This document shows, piece after piece, positions 20,229 through 28,735 of a DNA stretch of 52,794 bases. The notes beneath the pieces were generated by a model. That model did not search any database, had not been told where the DNA came from, and worked only from the letters and a program-made list of their open reading frames with translations. The stretch's first letter is position 1. Each line of letters starts with the position of its first letter. The DNA is from Perkinsus olseni (Eukaryota > Perkinsozoa > Perkinsida > Perkinsidae), in contig JABANP010000379.1 in NCBI GenBank assembly GCA_013115135.1, positions 1 to 52,794 on the forward strand. Direction: 5' to 3'. Position numbers and translations under genes: made by a program.

Positions 20229-21312
20229 ATGACGGTGTCTCAGCCGGAAGGCAAAGAGGCTGGCGAGAATCTTAGCTCGACCAGTGCAAGATTCGTGCGC
20301 TTCATCGAGAACATCAACTTTTGGCCGTTAATTACAATTTTTTGTGGGCTCGGCTATTCTCCAAAACCTATGCTTGGACCAGATCCGCAACAACGGTGGT
20401 GGCGGTAAAGATACTGTCCATCTTCTAACCTTCGCCGCCAACGCCTTGGGTAACCTTCTAGTCGGCTTTTTGCCTGCCCGAAAGCCCTGGTTCAAGTGCC
20501 ACTGGCGTCGAGCTTTGATTCCGTCAGCAGTGGACCTCGTCTCGCAAGTGCTCATTCAATTCGGTGTCGTGCTAGCCGGCGCGCAAATCTTCACAATCCT
20601 GTACAACTCCTGCATTGTGTGGACGGTCGTCTTGGCTTTCGTTTTCCTCAAGACCCGCTTCTCATGGTGGCAACTTGCCGCCATCACTGTGGTCATCGTC
20701 GGCGTTGGCATGAAGTCCTTCGTGAACACAGCCTCTGGCTCCAACTCCCTGATACTGGGCACTATCCTCATTCTCTGTGGCTGCTTCATGCATTCTCTCA
20801 CTAACATCATAAATGAATACTACATCAAAAGATACGATTTCCCGCCAACACGCTTGGCCGGTTTCACTGGTCTTTACTCGATCGTAGCATACGCCGTTTA
20901 TTTTCTCGCGTGGTCATCCTGGCGTATCCGAGAGCAAATAGTGGACGAAATCCACGCGAACGATTCCACCGTCGCTTGGGTTGCACTCTGGTACTTTCTA
21001 TTCACGTTGGCCAACTTCCTTCACGCCGCTGGTTTCTTCCTTCTGCTCGGTCGTATCGGAAACGTCGGCACGGCGATCACTAAAGGGCTCAAAACTGGCA
21101 CATATGTTTTTATGTCGCATGCCATCTACTGCTCGTCGAACGACAAGTACTGCGTTTTCCCTCTCGACCGTTGGCAGCGCACGTTGACGCTTTTGTCCGC
21201 TATTCTTTCGATTGCCGGTGTCATCGCCTACGGTTATTCAACGAAAAAGTACAACCAAGCGAAGGCCGAGAAAGAGAAGTCCAAGATCGTCGACGATGGT
21301 CAGGGTGTGTAG
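20229..21312 (+). CDS. Drug/metabolite-type transporter (DMT, SLC35-like), with an apparent +1 frameshift in a T6 run
   Basis: About 360 residues and ten hydrophobic segments, intronless. The N-terminus (MTVSQPEGKEAGEN.. FWPLITIF) is in one frame and the rest (GSAILQNLCLDQIRN..) in the next; removing one T from the run 20338-20343 would join them. DMT hallmarks: ILYNSCIVWTVVLAFVFLKT followed by a GVGM-containing helix, a short internal loop with conserved Asn/Tyr (NIINEYYIKRYDFPPTRLAG), and a Lys-rich C-terminal tail (STKKYNQAKAEKEKSK). Probable solute or nucleotide-sugar exchanger in an endomembrane; substrate unknown. Whether the shift is an assembly error or a real lesion cannot be told here. 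First in-frame ATG used. Confidence 0.78.
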
Positions 21313-22699
21313 CTTGCGACAATTTACTAAAGAGGGGAGATCGCCCCGCCGCAGCGTCCATCGCTTTCTTGATTGTTATCACCTGATTTCCCTCAACGTT
21401 GGGAGTTTCAGTAGAGTATATTTTATATCAGCCGATTATCCTTACGTTTCCATTCGTCGCTTTGGGGAAGTTGATGAGAAAATTGTCCTTTTTCAAACAA
21501 AGCCTCTTGCGTTATGTATGTCTCAACGCTAATTTCACGGATCTCGTGCTGTTGCTTGTTGTACCACTCGAGCTCAGGAAAGATATCGCGAAAGAAATTA
21601 CTTTGTAGGATTTAGCCTTCGGCGAGTGAATGGGAATGGTTGCTAGTTTTATCGACGAACGTTCGCCGTCGTATTATCAGACCGCTCCGGGAGTGATTTT
21701 TACGCCCAACTAAGCACATCGGCGAGAGTCATAGTGAACCGGAGGCGGCGTTGGGCTATGAACACACACACGTCAAGTTTGACTGGTTCAAACTGTTTTC
21801 GGCTTCTCACCGCAGGAAAGAATGTTTAGCTTTACGCTAGTGCCATGAAGGTTGCTAGATAGAGCGTCTAAAGATGCGGGGAGTCTTAGGTTGACTAGAG
21901 TATAGCGCAATTTGCACTGTTTGGCCCGATCGATCGCTATCGACAACCCTAAAGTCCCTTATTTTATCGAGTATTCGACAAAACGCTCCGCGTTTCACAA
22001 AAGCTCGGCACTAGCATCTTTAATAACGGGGCTAAAACGAAAACGGAGGGTTCGAGTGGTTGAGTACTTTCTTCGCCAGATACGAAAATCCACGAGCTGG
22101 AACCTTTTGTGTCTTTGGCAAACTCGTTAAACATGCATGAGGGAAAAGGAGAGAAATCGAAGTTTGAATGGATTTCAGAAATCGTAATTTGCAGTTTTTA
22201 CCCGAGTAGCCTCATCAAGTACTCGGGTTTAGGAGACTTCGGCTTCTGATTTGCAGTTCAAGCTGCGCGGGTGAATGATACTGCGGTTGTGTGCGTCGTC
22301 CCCATCGGCTAACACGCGATAAATTACCATAAAATACATACCATAATTTCATCAATTCTAAAGTAATATCCTCATGCGACTAGACTGTGCGGTAAAGTGA
22401 ATTTTTTGTCTGTTGAATACAGAATTACGAAGATCTGTGTAGGTCTAGTATCTCTAGCTCCGACAATCTTTAACCACACGCAAGTGCCAGTACACTAACA
22501 GATCGTAACTTACGATTCGTAAGTGCGTACAGGAGAACCATGAAAAAACTTAAACCAGGTTGACTAGTTTTTTTCACGTGATAAAAGATACGCCCTGGCA
22601 TCGTCATCGCGAAATCTGCGCATTTTCTAGCTATTCCCGTCCGAATCTTGCGCAGCGACTCTCACATCGGCCTGAACGCTTTGTGTTCAGTGGATACTA
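21313..22699. other. Intergenic region with small hairpins
   Basis: About 1.4 kb with no gene seen. A perfect odd palindrome CTTACGA-T-TCGTAAG lies at 22509-22523 and an 8-bp stem (CCCGAGTA / TACTCGGG) at about 22200-22227. Confidence 0.4.
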
Positions 22700-23590
22700 A
22701 TGACCCCATTTTTTACCCCTAATTTTTTCATTTCCTTTTTTTCCATTCGAATGTCCGCCGCAACAACTGTAGCCTCACACACGGATGGGTATACCGTGAA
22801 AAATACTTTTCTTGATTTCACCCCGCGGTACGCCCGTCCAAGGAGCGTCTCCTCGCCCCAATGGTGCTCCGCTACGCCGACTACCACCACGCTAGTATCA
22901 AATTTAACTACCACTTCCAGCGACTACTATAAACCCGGTACTGCTTCTAATAACAACAAGTATGACGACGATCCCCTCAGCCCCGTCATCGAGGCCTCCT
23001 GTGGTAGCACTTGTTCAACCAACGGTGATGGCGAGGTCAGCAGCGTCGATCGTTGTGATGATGATGGTTTGGTCCCGGGAACAACTACCGTCACTCTCCG
23101 AGATTTACCACCGAGTTTTTCTGCTGACACTCTCGCCAACTTGCTCACGGACTTCCGCGGTCGGTTCGATTTTTATTATGTTCCTCTAACTTTTCGCACT
23201 CGCACAAGCATCGGCTATGCTTTTGTCAATTTTGGTACTCCCGAAGACGCCCTGGCATTCTACGACCGTTTTAATGGTGGACGAGTCAGCTCTGATGATG
23301 ATGAAGACGCCAAGCCCATGGTAGTCACCACTGCCCACGCGCAAGGCTTGGATGCTCAGATCGCCCTCCTCCGCAACAGTCCAGTGAACAGCGGCGATTC
23401 CCCGGCGTTCAAACCACGTATGTTCGAGCTCGGTACTGGCAGACCACTGGAGTTCCCTCATGCCGAGTTCGTGCCGAAGAAGGGGCATTCGCATCGCTCA
23501 CGACATCGCCAGCGAAGGGCACATCCCTCAGCGGTTATTCGTGAACGCCAATTTTTTGGTTATTCGTCTTCTTTCAGTCATGTCCATTGA
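22700..23590 (+). CDS. Mei2-like RNA-binding protein (RRM_2 domain), intronless
   Basis: 296 residues from the first ATG. The RRM near residues 135-215 has the Mei2 C-terminal RRM pattern: TTVTLRDLPPSFSADTLANL, FRGRFDFYYVPLTFR, IGYAFVNFGTPEDALAFYDR, then HAQGLDAQIALLRNSPV and a short Pro/Phe block (GRPLEFPHAEF). Mei2-like proteins bind RNA; Mei2 itself acts in meiosis, but the role here is unknown. The N-terminus has YTVKNTFLDFTPR, like a motif in the CCCH protein, then an Asp/Ser/Thr-rich linker. The first 17 residues after ATG 22700 are Phe-rich and could be 5' UTR read through a T tract; the ATG at 22751 (MSAATTVASH) is an alternative. No AG lies between the two ATGs, so a trans-splice acceptor would be upstream of both. 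Confidence 0.85.
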   Translation: MTPFFTPNFFISFFSIRMSAATTVASHTDGYTVKNTFLDFTPRYARPRSVSSPQWCSATPTTTTLVSNLTTTSSDYYKPGTASNNNKYDDDPLSPVIEASCGSTCSTNGDGEVSSVDRCDDDGLVPGTTTVTLRDLPPSFSADTLANLLTDFRGRFDFYYVPLTFRTRTSIGYAFVNFGTPEDALAFYDRFNGGRVSSDDDEDAKPMVVTTAHAQGLDAQIALLRNSPVNSGDSPAFKPRMFELGTGRPLEFPHAEFVPKKGHSHRSRHRQRRAHPSAVIRERQFFGYSSSFSHVH

Positions 23591-24298
23591 CATTTTACTG
23601 ACCTGTTTTGTATCATCATCATAATCGTCATCATCCTTTTGTCGTCAAGACGTTCGCACTGCTCAGGGAAAAGTACAGGTCTCTGCGACCATTCCCTAGA
23701 CGTTACCGCAGGCGCCGTACTACCCTACCCAATTTTTCTGAACTTTCACCACCGTCGAAGGATGTCAGTATCAGAACATCATTTGCTTACTCATCATTGT
23801 AGTCTATTACCACACAGAATGACCTACCAAAACAACTTCGTGACCAACCACTGTGTTTTGCGTTAACTGGGAGAGTCTTCGCCAGGGGAAAAATTACGAA
23901 CGCTAATCTTCACATGAAGGAATGCACATCGTCAAAAGCTAGTGTAGTGCACAGCCGTCGTCGCCGTTACGAAAGAGGGACGTAAGCTCCTTAGGTTTTT
24001 CGGACGAATTGTCGAAGATGTCCTACATTATATACCTCAGTGTGTTTCCCTACTGTGTGTGAGTTTATAGTCCAACGTCGGTTCCGGCTTGGTTAGACCC
24101 TCGCCAGTGTATCCCTATTTTCACAAACCTTGTCCTGCCTCGCTTTCGAGCGCTGCATTTCCGGCTTGTCTGGAGTAACCAGTAACCCCTCTCGAATGGA
24201 GATATATCGGTGCTAGTCTGATTCGGCGTTGGACTGACGAACGCAAAGATGTGATTCAACCCCATAGAAAAGCATGCACATCATCAATGCTTGTTTTG
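23591..24298. other. Intergenic region with one TIR copy
   Basis: No gene recognised. It starts with an ATC/CAT-rich 3' flank of the RRM gene and holds a TIR copy at 24056-24105. Confidence 0.4.
24056..24105 (-). repeat. Solo arm of the TCTAACTAAGCCGG foldback family
   Basis: Plus strand reads TGTGTGAGTTTATAGTCCAA, CGTCGGTTCCGGCTTGG and TTAGACCC, matching the right arm of 25118-25215. Confidence 0.6.
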
Positions 24299-24853
24299 TC
24301 ATGTTTGGATGTTCTCATCCTAGTAGCCAAAGTACAGACTGTGAGGTCTACTTCGCTGACCACTGTGATGTGGTCCTTAGCCCGATCTTGTTGCGGTACA
24401 TAAGGAGACAGCTGAACCAAGATGGTAAACAACAACACTCGGGAGACCTCTTCCACTCACCGCCTTCATCGCTTCCTTTATGTGGGCGACGCCCCTCGCC
24501 ACAGCATCATTATGAACTACGAGAAGCCTGCTGCTCTTCAGTGCCTGCAGATCATCATCGTCGTCACTCGCCCCTCGACTGAGTTAAACCTCGCCTGAGG
24601 CATCGCTTGATTCACCGGTTTAACGAGGAAGGTCGCATCAGCAGCGCCCTCGGCTCGATGGAGGGCGTCCTGAACCAACACTGTGAGTGTTGCTGTGAAA
24701 GAGTCGCCGGTCCACCTGTATATCGCTATTAGCATTTTCCATAGCACTGCCCTGACCCCAGCATCGTAACGCGTTACCAACACCCGACTCCTTCAAGGGT
24801 AGCAGATCCCCTGGCAGGTCGGCAAAGTGGCGCAAATACTCATGTAAAACCAT
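24299..24853 (-). CDS. Unresolved multi-exon gene (fragments only)
   Basis: Not recognised. Protein-like segments on the minus strand: from ATG 24853, MVLHEYLRHFADLPGDLLPL then KESGVGNALRCWGQG; further on DDDDLQALKSSRLLVVHNDA then VARGVAHIKEAMKA, ending at a GTGAGT donor (24460); and a possible last exon 24319-24299 (DENIQT-stop). The KESGVGNAL part faintly recalls the TFIIS N-terminal (LW) fold, but this is weak. The middle exon borders cannot be fixed: several small introns fit the phases. The gene may also extend upstream of 24853. Confidence 0.3.
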
Positions 24854-25537
24854 GAGGCTTCTGAGGGGTGCCGACGTGGAACAAAACGAGAAAGGGAGGG
24901 ATAGACTTCAAAGGCTTTTTGAATGGACCGGTGATTGGACGAACTGCCAACTTTACCAGCAACACCCCCGATGTTCTGCGGATTCTGCCGCTACGAAGAG
25001 ATACCCCAGCTGACGATGACCTCGATGCTCTGAGAGCAACGTTCTTTGGCTTGATGAACAGTGACTATTTAACAGGCTGAACTAATCCCCCTCAGAAAGG
25101 TACGTCGGTGGGTGTACTCTAACTAAGCCGTACTGTCGTAGGCTTTGGACTTTAAACTCACACACACACGATGGGATGTGCCTGTGAGTTTACAGTCCAA
25201 CGCTTACAGTTCCGGCTTAGTTAGACTCGAAGCCGATGTGCTCAGTTGGGGACTTTCTGTAGCGTTGACATGCAGTGCAATCAGGCAGATGGTTAAGAAG
25301 CTCTTTGTCGACATCACACATGGGCTGGGTGATACCGATTGATCTGCTCTCTCTGTCGCGAGCCAGCTCGATGTCAACGATCGTCTAGCGTCATCAGCCC
25401 TTACACAAATTCTCATCGTTACGAACCTTCAATGAACTCAACAGAATTTTATCGTGAAAATTGAGTGACAGAAAATGAAAACTCCGACCCTTACGGACGG
25501 GAGGTGTAAAAGAAATCTAGATGGAGTGTCGAACGAA
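24854..25537. other. Intergenic or unresolved 5' region with a foldback element
   Basis: Open frames exist on both strands between 24868 and 25080, but neither is convincing. The MITE at 25118-25215 lies here. Confidence 0.35.
25118..25215. repeat. Foldback MITE with ~45-bp inverted arms
   Basis: Left arm: CTCTAACTAAGCCG, GTAGGCTTTGGACTTTAAAC, TCACACAC. Right arm is its reverse complement with few changes: GTGAGTTTACAGTCCAACGC, TTCCGGCTTAGTTAGACT. About 98 bp in total with almost no spacer. Single arms occur at 7388-7440 and 24056-24105. Confidence 0.75.
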
Positions 25538-26773
25538 TCATTCGCTCCAACGGGCAGAACTTTTCCGACCAAAAAGCGGCCAACAGCAGATGGTCGTCTT
25601 CCTCATACCAGAACCAACACGTTTGTTGTCTTCTTCGAGTTGTTCACGCTTGACGTTACCGTGACGGAAGATGACGATTCCGCAGAGGATGAACCCAAGG
25701 GCCATCCACTCGAACCAGGTCACCTTGGTAGCTCTTATGATAGGCCAACTTATCAGAGAGAAAATCGCCGCCAAGGGCACCGTTAGCTTATAGGAGATGA
25801 ACGTGAGCAGGCTCGATCCATAGGAGACAAGTAAGTATATAGTGATGTTAAACAAAACGTTGATGACCATGTAGACGGCGAAAGCCTCAGGAGCGTAAGA
25901 GTTGGTAGACAGGGCATGGAAACCGTCGCTGAGCCTTTGGGCTGGGTCCTGGCCTGTGCGGGCCACCTCCACGAGAATGGCGATTGGCACAACCCAAATG
26001 ACGCCAAAAGTGTGGTTGGAGCTGCTCACAGCGAAGGCGTCCAATGTAGTGTTCACGTAGCCCTTCCGAGTAGCATAGCGAGTGTAGTCCCTGAACATTC
26101 TCTCTTTGATAACAAACGCCAAGGCTTGAAACATGGTCGACATCAGACACACAATTGACATACCGATACTCGATGAAGCGCCGTCCGAGCCTGCCATCAC
26201 CACCGAGCCCACAGCCATACCGACCACGATAGCCACGCCGAACAGCTCCTGTAGGGTATAACGCACGGCCAAGAAAATGAGTGACCACAGTAGAGTGAAG
26301 GGGACCATCGCTTGCTGTAAGAGACTGAAGACAACGATCGAAATGTAGGCCTGGGTTAAGAACATCAGATTGTCGCCGAGGACCTCAGAAATTGACGCCA
26401 AGAATGTGTACTTGCAACCCGGCAAGCGCTGCCATATCTTTCTCACGCCCGTAACGCCAGGATCAACCAAAGATACTGGTCGCGGCTTCCACACCCAGTC
26501 GAGCTCCTCCCGGCTGACTCGCCCACAGAGCCACTCGCCTCCAAGAATGGACCAGTAAGACAGGAAGTAAACCACTTGGCCGATGATATTGGTCACCAAA
26601 CCCGAGTACTCGCCGAGAGTCTCAGCTCGGATCTTGCCCGTGATGGCGTTGGTCGTTCCCAAGACTACAAGCAAGACGATAAGAACTGGGACCAGCCACA
26701 CAGGCTGCCTTGGTTTCTCGTAGATGACCTCCTCTTTCTCGGCCGTCATGGCGTCGGTCTCTGATGGGGGCAT
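25538..26773 (-). CDS. CRT-like transporter (DMT superfamily), copy 1
   Basis: 411-residue intronless polytopic protein with an N-terminal cytosolic stretch, ten hydrophobic segments and a basic C-terminus. Diagnostic blocks for the chloroquine-resistance-transporter-like family: NAITGKIRAETLGEYSGLV in helix 1, DNLMFLTQAYISIVVFSLLQ, QQAMVPFTLLWSLIFL (PFTLL motif), an internal repeat half (FITIYLLVSYGSSLLTFISY region, KLTVPLAAIFSLISWPIIRA) and GIVIFRHGN. CRT in Plasmodium exports peptides and drugs from the digestive vacuole; the location here is unknown. It is a tandem paralogue of the next gene (same strand, ~315 bases apart). ATG 26773 is the first in-frame ATG. Confidence 0.85.
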   Translation of the reverse strand: MPPSETDAMTAEKEEVIYEKPRQPVWLVPVLIVLLVVLGTTNAITGKIRAETLGEYSGLVTNIIGQVVYFLSYWSILGGEWLCGRVSREELDWVWKPRPVSLVDPGVTGVRKIWQRLPGCKYTFLASISEVLGDNLMFLTQAYISIVVFSLLQQAMVPFTLLWSLIFLAVRYTLQELFGVAIVVGMAVGSVVMAGSDGASSSIGMSIVCLMSTMFQALAFVIKERMFRDYTRYATRKGYVNTTLDAFAVSSSNHTFGVIWVVPIAILVEVARTGQDPAQRLSDGFHALSTNSYAPEAFAVYMVINVLFNITIYLLVSYGSSLLTFISYKLTVPLAAIFSLISWPIIRATKVTWFEWMALGFILCGIVIFRHGNVKREQLEEDNKRVGSGMRKTTICCWPLFGRKSSARWSE

Positions 26774-26866
26774 TCAGATCGCGGCTCAAAAATCTACCAG
26801 GAAAACTCCATGCGCACGCGTGCCAGCTTTATGCGACCGCGCAAGCTAGTGAGGGGATTTTCAAAA

Positions 26867-26964
26867 AACCAATTCTGAAACTCAGAATCACTTCTGGAAC
26901 CGCATTTTACGCCTAAAAATTGATACCAGAATCGATTCTCAGTTCCAGAATAATTTTTTGAACG
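26867..26964 (+). repeat. Dispersed repeat (AACCAATTCTGAAAC family), between the CRT-like genes
   Basis: Shares AACCAATTCTGAAAC, ACCGCATTTTACG, AGAATCGATTCT and CAGTTCCAG with 7260-7341, in the same order. It lies ~95 bases upstream of the start of CRT-like copy 1. Confidence 0.5.
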
Positions 26965-27088
26965 GGAGGAAAAACACAACACTCTCATCAACATGATAAC
27001 CTATTTCAAAACTTGCAGCCGGCACTCCACAGCAGCGACAGCAGGGCCGGCCAGACGTGAACTCCTCGCCGATTTTCGGCGACGAAGT

Positions 27089-28288
27089 TCACTCGCCTCG
27101 AACGAGCGGCGAAGAAAGCGACTGACTCTGACAACCCGGAGGGGCAGCCTTCCTTCTTTGAAAGAGGGGCCACAGGCACACCGTCTCTTCCGTGAATCCA
27201 CTGCGCGCCAGTACTCCTTCCCGAACTCCGTTGCCATGCTTGAAGATAACCACGCCGGCCATGATGACAGCCAGAGCCAACCACTCAAATGAATTCACAG
27301 TAGAAGCCCCTATGAGAGGCCAACTAATCAGTGATAAGAACGCAGACAATGGTACTGTTAGCTTCAGACTAACGAATGTCAATAAACTCGACCCGTAGGA
27401 CACGAGTAGGTATATGGTAATATTAAAGCACAGGTTAACGACTATGTAGACCACGAAGGCGTCCATGGCATGCTTCGACCAAAGAAGCGTCTCAAAACCC
27501 GACCGCATTTCGCCCAGGACATCACCGCCAACTCTCGCGCTTTCCACCAGATAACAGACCGGTACAACCCAGAGGACCCCCCATAGATGGTTGGAGCTGG
27601 TCACGGCAAAGATATCCAATTTCGTGGCGCGCGACCCGTGTTCTCGAGCGTGACGATCGTAGGCCCTGAACATTGCTTCTTTAATAACGAACCCGAGCGC
27701 TTGAAAGGCAGTAGATGACAGACAGAGCAGAGCCATCCAAAAGCCTGCCGTGCCGCCACCACGAGTAGAAGCAAAAACAGACGCCACCGCCATCGAAACG
27801 ACCAGACCAACACCCAGGATCTCTTCCAGTATGTATCGTGAGCCCAGCAGCAGCATCGACCACAGTAGAGTGAATGGGACCATGCCTTGCTGTAGGAGGT
27901 TGAAGACGATGATAGACAGATACGCCTGGGTTAAGAACATGAGATTGTCCCCAAGCACATCGCAAATTGATGACAGAAATGTGTACTTGCAGCCAGGCAA
28001 CCGAGACCACCAATTTCCTTCTCCACTGGTCCGGGTCCACACCCATCTCACTTGCTCCTCGGGAATCCTTTTGGTTGCGTATTTCACGGCAAATACTGAC
28101 CAATATGTAACGAAGTAAACCAGCTGGCTCAGAATGCTGGTGACGAAGCCTGAGAAGTCACCGAGCGGCTCAGAACGTATCTTGCCAGTAATGACGTTGG
28201 CCGTGCCGAAGATGACCAGAATCACCATCAGAAGCGGGGTAATCCATCCTGGTTGGGACAGGCCGAGGTGTCTGCTAGAAGTGCTCAT
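27089..28288 (-). CDS. CRT-like transporter (DMT superfamily), copy 2
   Basis: 399 residues, intronless, with the same architecture as copy 1: NVITGKIRSEPLGDFSGFV, DNLMFLTQAYLSIIVFNLLQ, QQGMVPFTLLWSMLLLG, NITIYLLVSYGSSLLTFVSL, KLTVPLSAFLSLISWPLIGA and GVVIFKHGN. The frame stays open upstream to a GTG at 28309; the ATG at 28288 is used. A 16-base stretch (CGCGCGCCACGAAATT, around 27618-27633) matches the intronic core of E2 exactly but is coding here (SRATKL) and aligns without a gap to copy 1. Vacuolar or endomembrane transport is the family expectation; substrate unknown. Confidence 0.86.
   Translation of the reverse strand: MSTSSRHLGLSQPGWITPLLMVILVIFGTANVITGKIRSEPLGDFSGFVTSILSQLVYFVTYWSVFAVKYATKRIPEEQVRWVWTRTSGEGNWWSRLPGCKYTFLSSICDVLGDNLMFLTQAYLSIIVFNLLQQGMVPFTLLWSMLLLGSRYILEEILGVGLVVSMAVASVFASTRGGGTAGFWMALLCLSSTAFQALGFVIKEAMFRAYDRHAREHGSRATKLDIFAVTSSNHLWGVLWVVPVCYLVESARVGGDVLGEMRSGFETLLWSKHAMDAFVVYIVVNLCFNITIYLLVSYGSSLLTFVSLKLTVPLSAFLSLISWPLIGASTVNSFEWLALAVIMAGVVIFKHGNGVREGVLARSGFTEETVCLWPLFQRRKAAPPGCQSQSLSSPLVRGE
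27618..27630 (-). repeat. 13-mer core inside CRT-like copy 2 coding sequence
   Basis: The same GCGCCACGAAATT as in the E2 introns, in frame and translated. No insertion relative to the paralogue is visible. Confidence 0.6.
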
Positions 28289-28735
28289 TTTAGTCACAAT
28301 AGAACTCACCCTGCGAGAAGGGCGTCCGAGCGGGAAAACCTATTCCAAGGAGAGAAGATTGCAAGTGGCGCGTTCGGCCGCTACTAATTTCCTTCCAAAA
28401 AAATTCTTTCCGAATGCTGAAATATTTCCACAAGAAAATTAATCTTAATCTTTGGAGGGTGATCTCCCAGCGAATCTGACTACCCTCAGCGAGACTTCAC
28501 CGGCAACCGCTAATGCGTGCATCACCCGAACCAGCTCTGAGCACACAGTCGATTCACCAGAGGGAAAACCGCCAGATAACTATTGCAACTCCCCCGCCCA
28601 TCACACGAGCGCTGGCGGAACCCTACTCCCCGGAGTTCACAAATGCCCCGAGAACCTTCGAGTCATCCCCCTCCACGCAACCTCGGCACGTCACAGAAGT
28701 AGTAGTTGAAATCGTGAACAGTATTATGAACAGGG
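28289..28735. other. Intergenic gap CRT-like 2 - RING-CH gene
   Basis: Roughly 450 bases holding the promoter or acceptor of CRT-like 2 and the 3' UTR of the RING-CH gene. Nothing else recognised. Confidence 0.4.

Noticed and set aside
23608..23866. Arg-rich open frame downstream of the RRM gene
   Set aside because: It follows a clear stop codon and is composition-driven by CAT/CGT repeats; no splice site joins it to the RRM frame.
28312..28700. Small open frames between CRT-like copy 2 and the RING-CH gene
   Set aside because: Low-complexity, no conserved pattern, no splice support.
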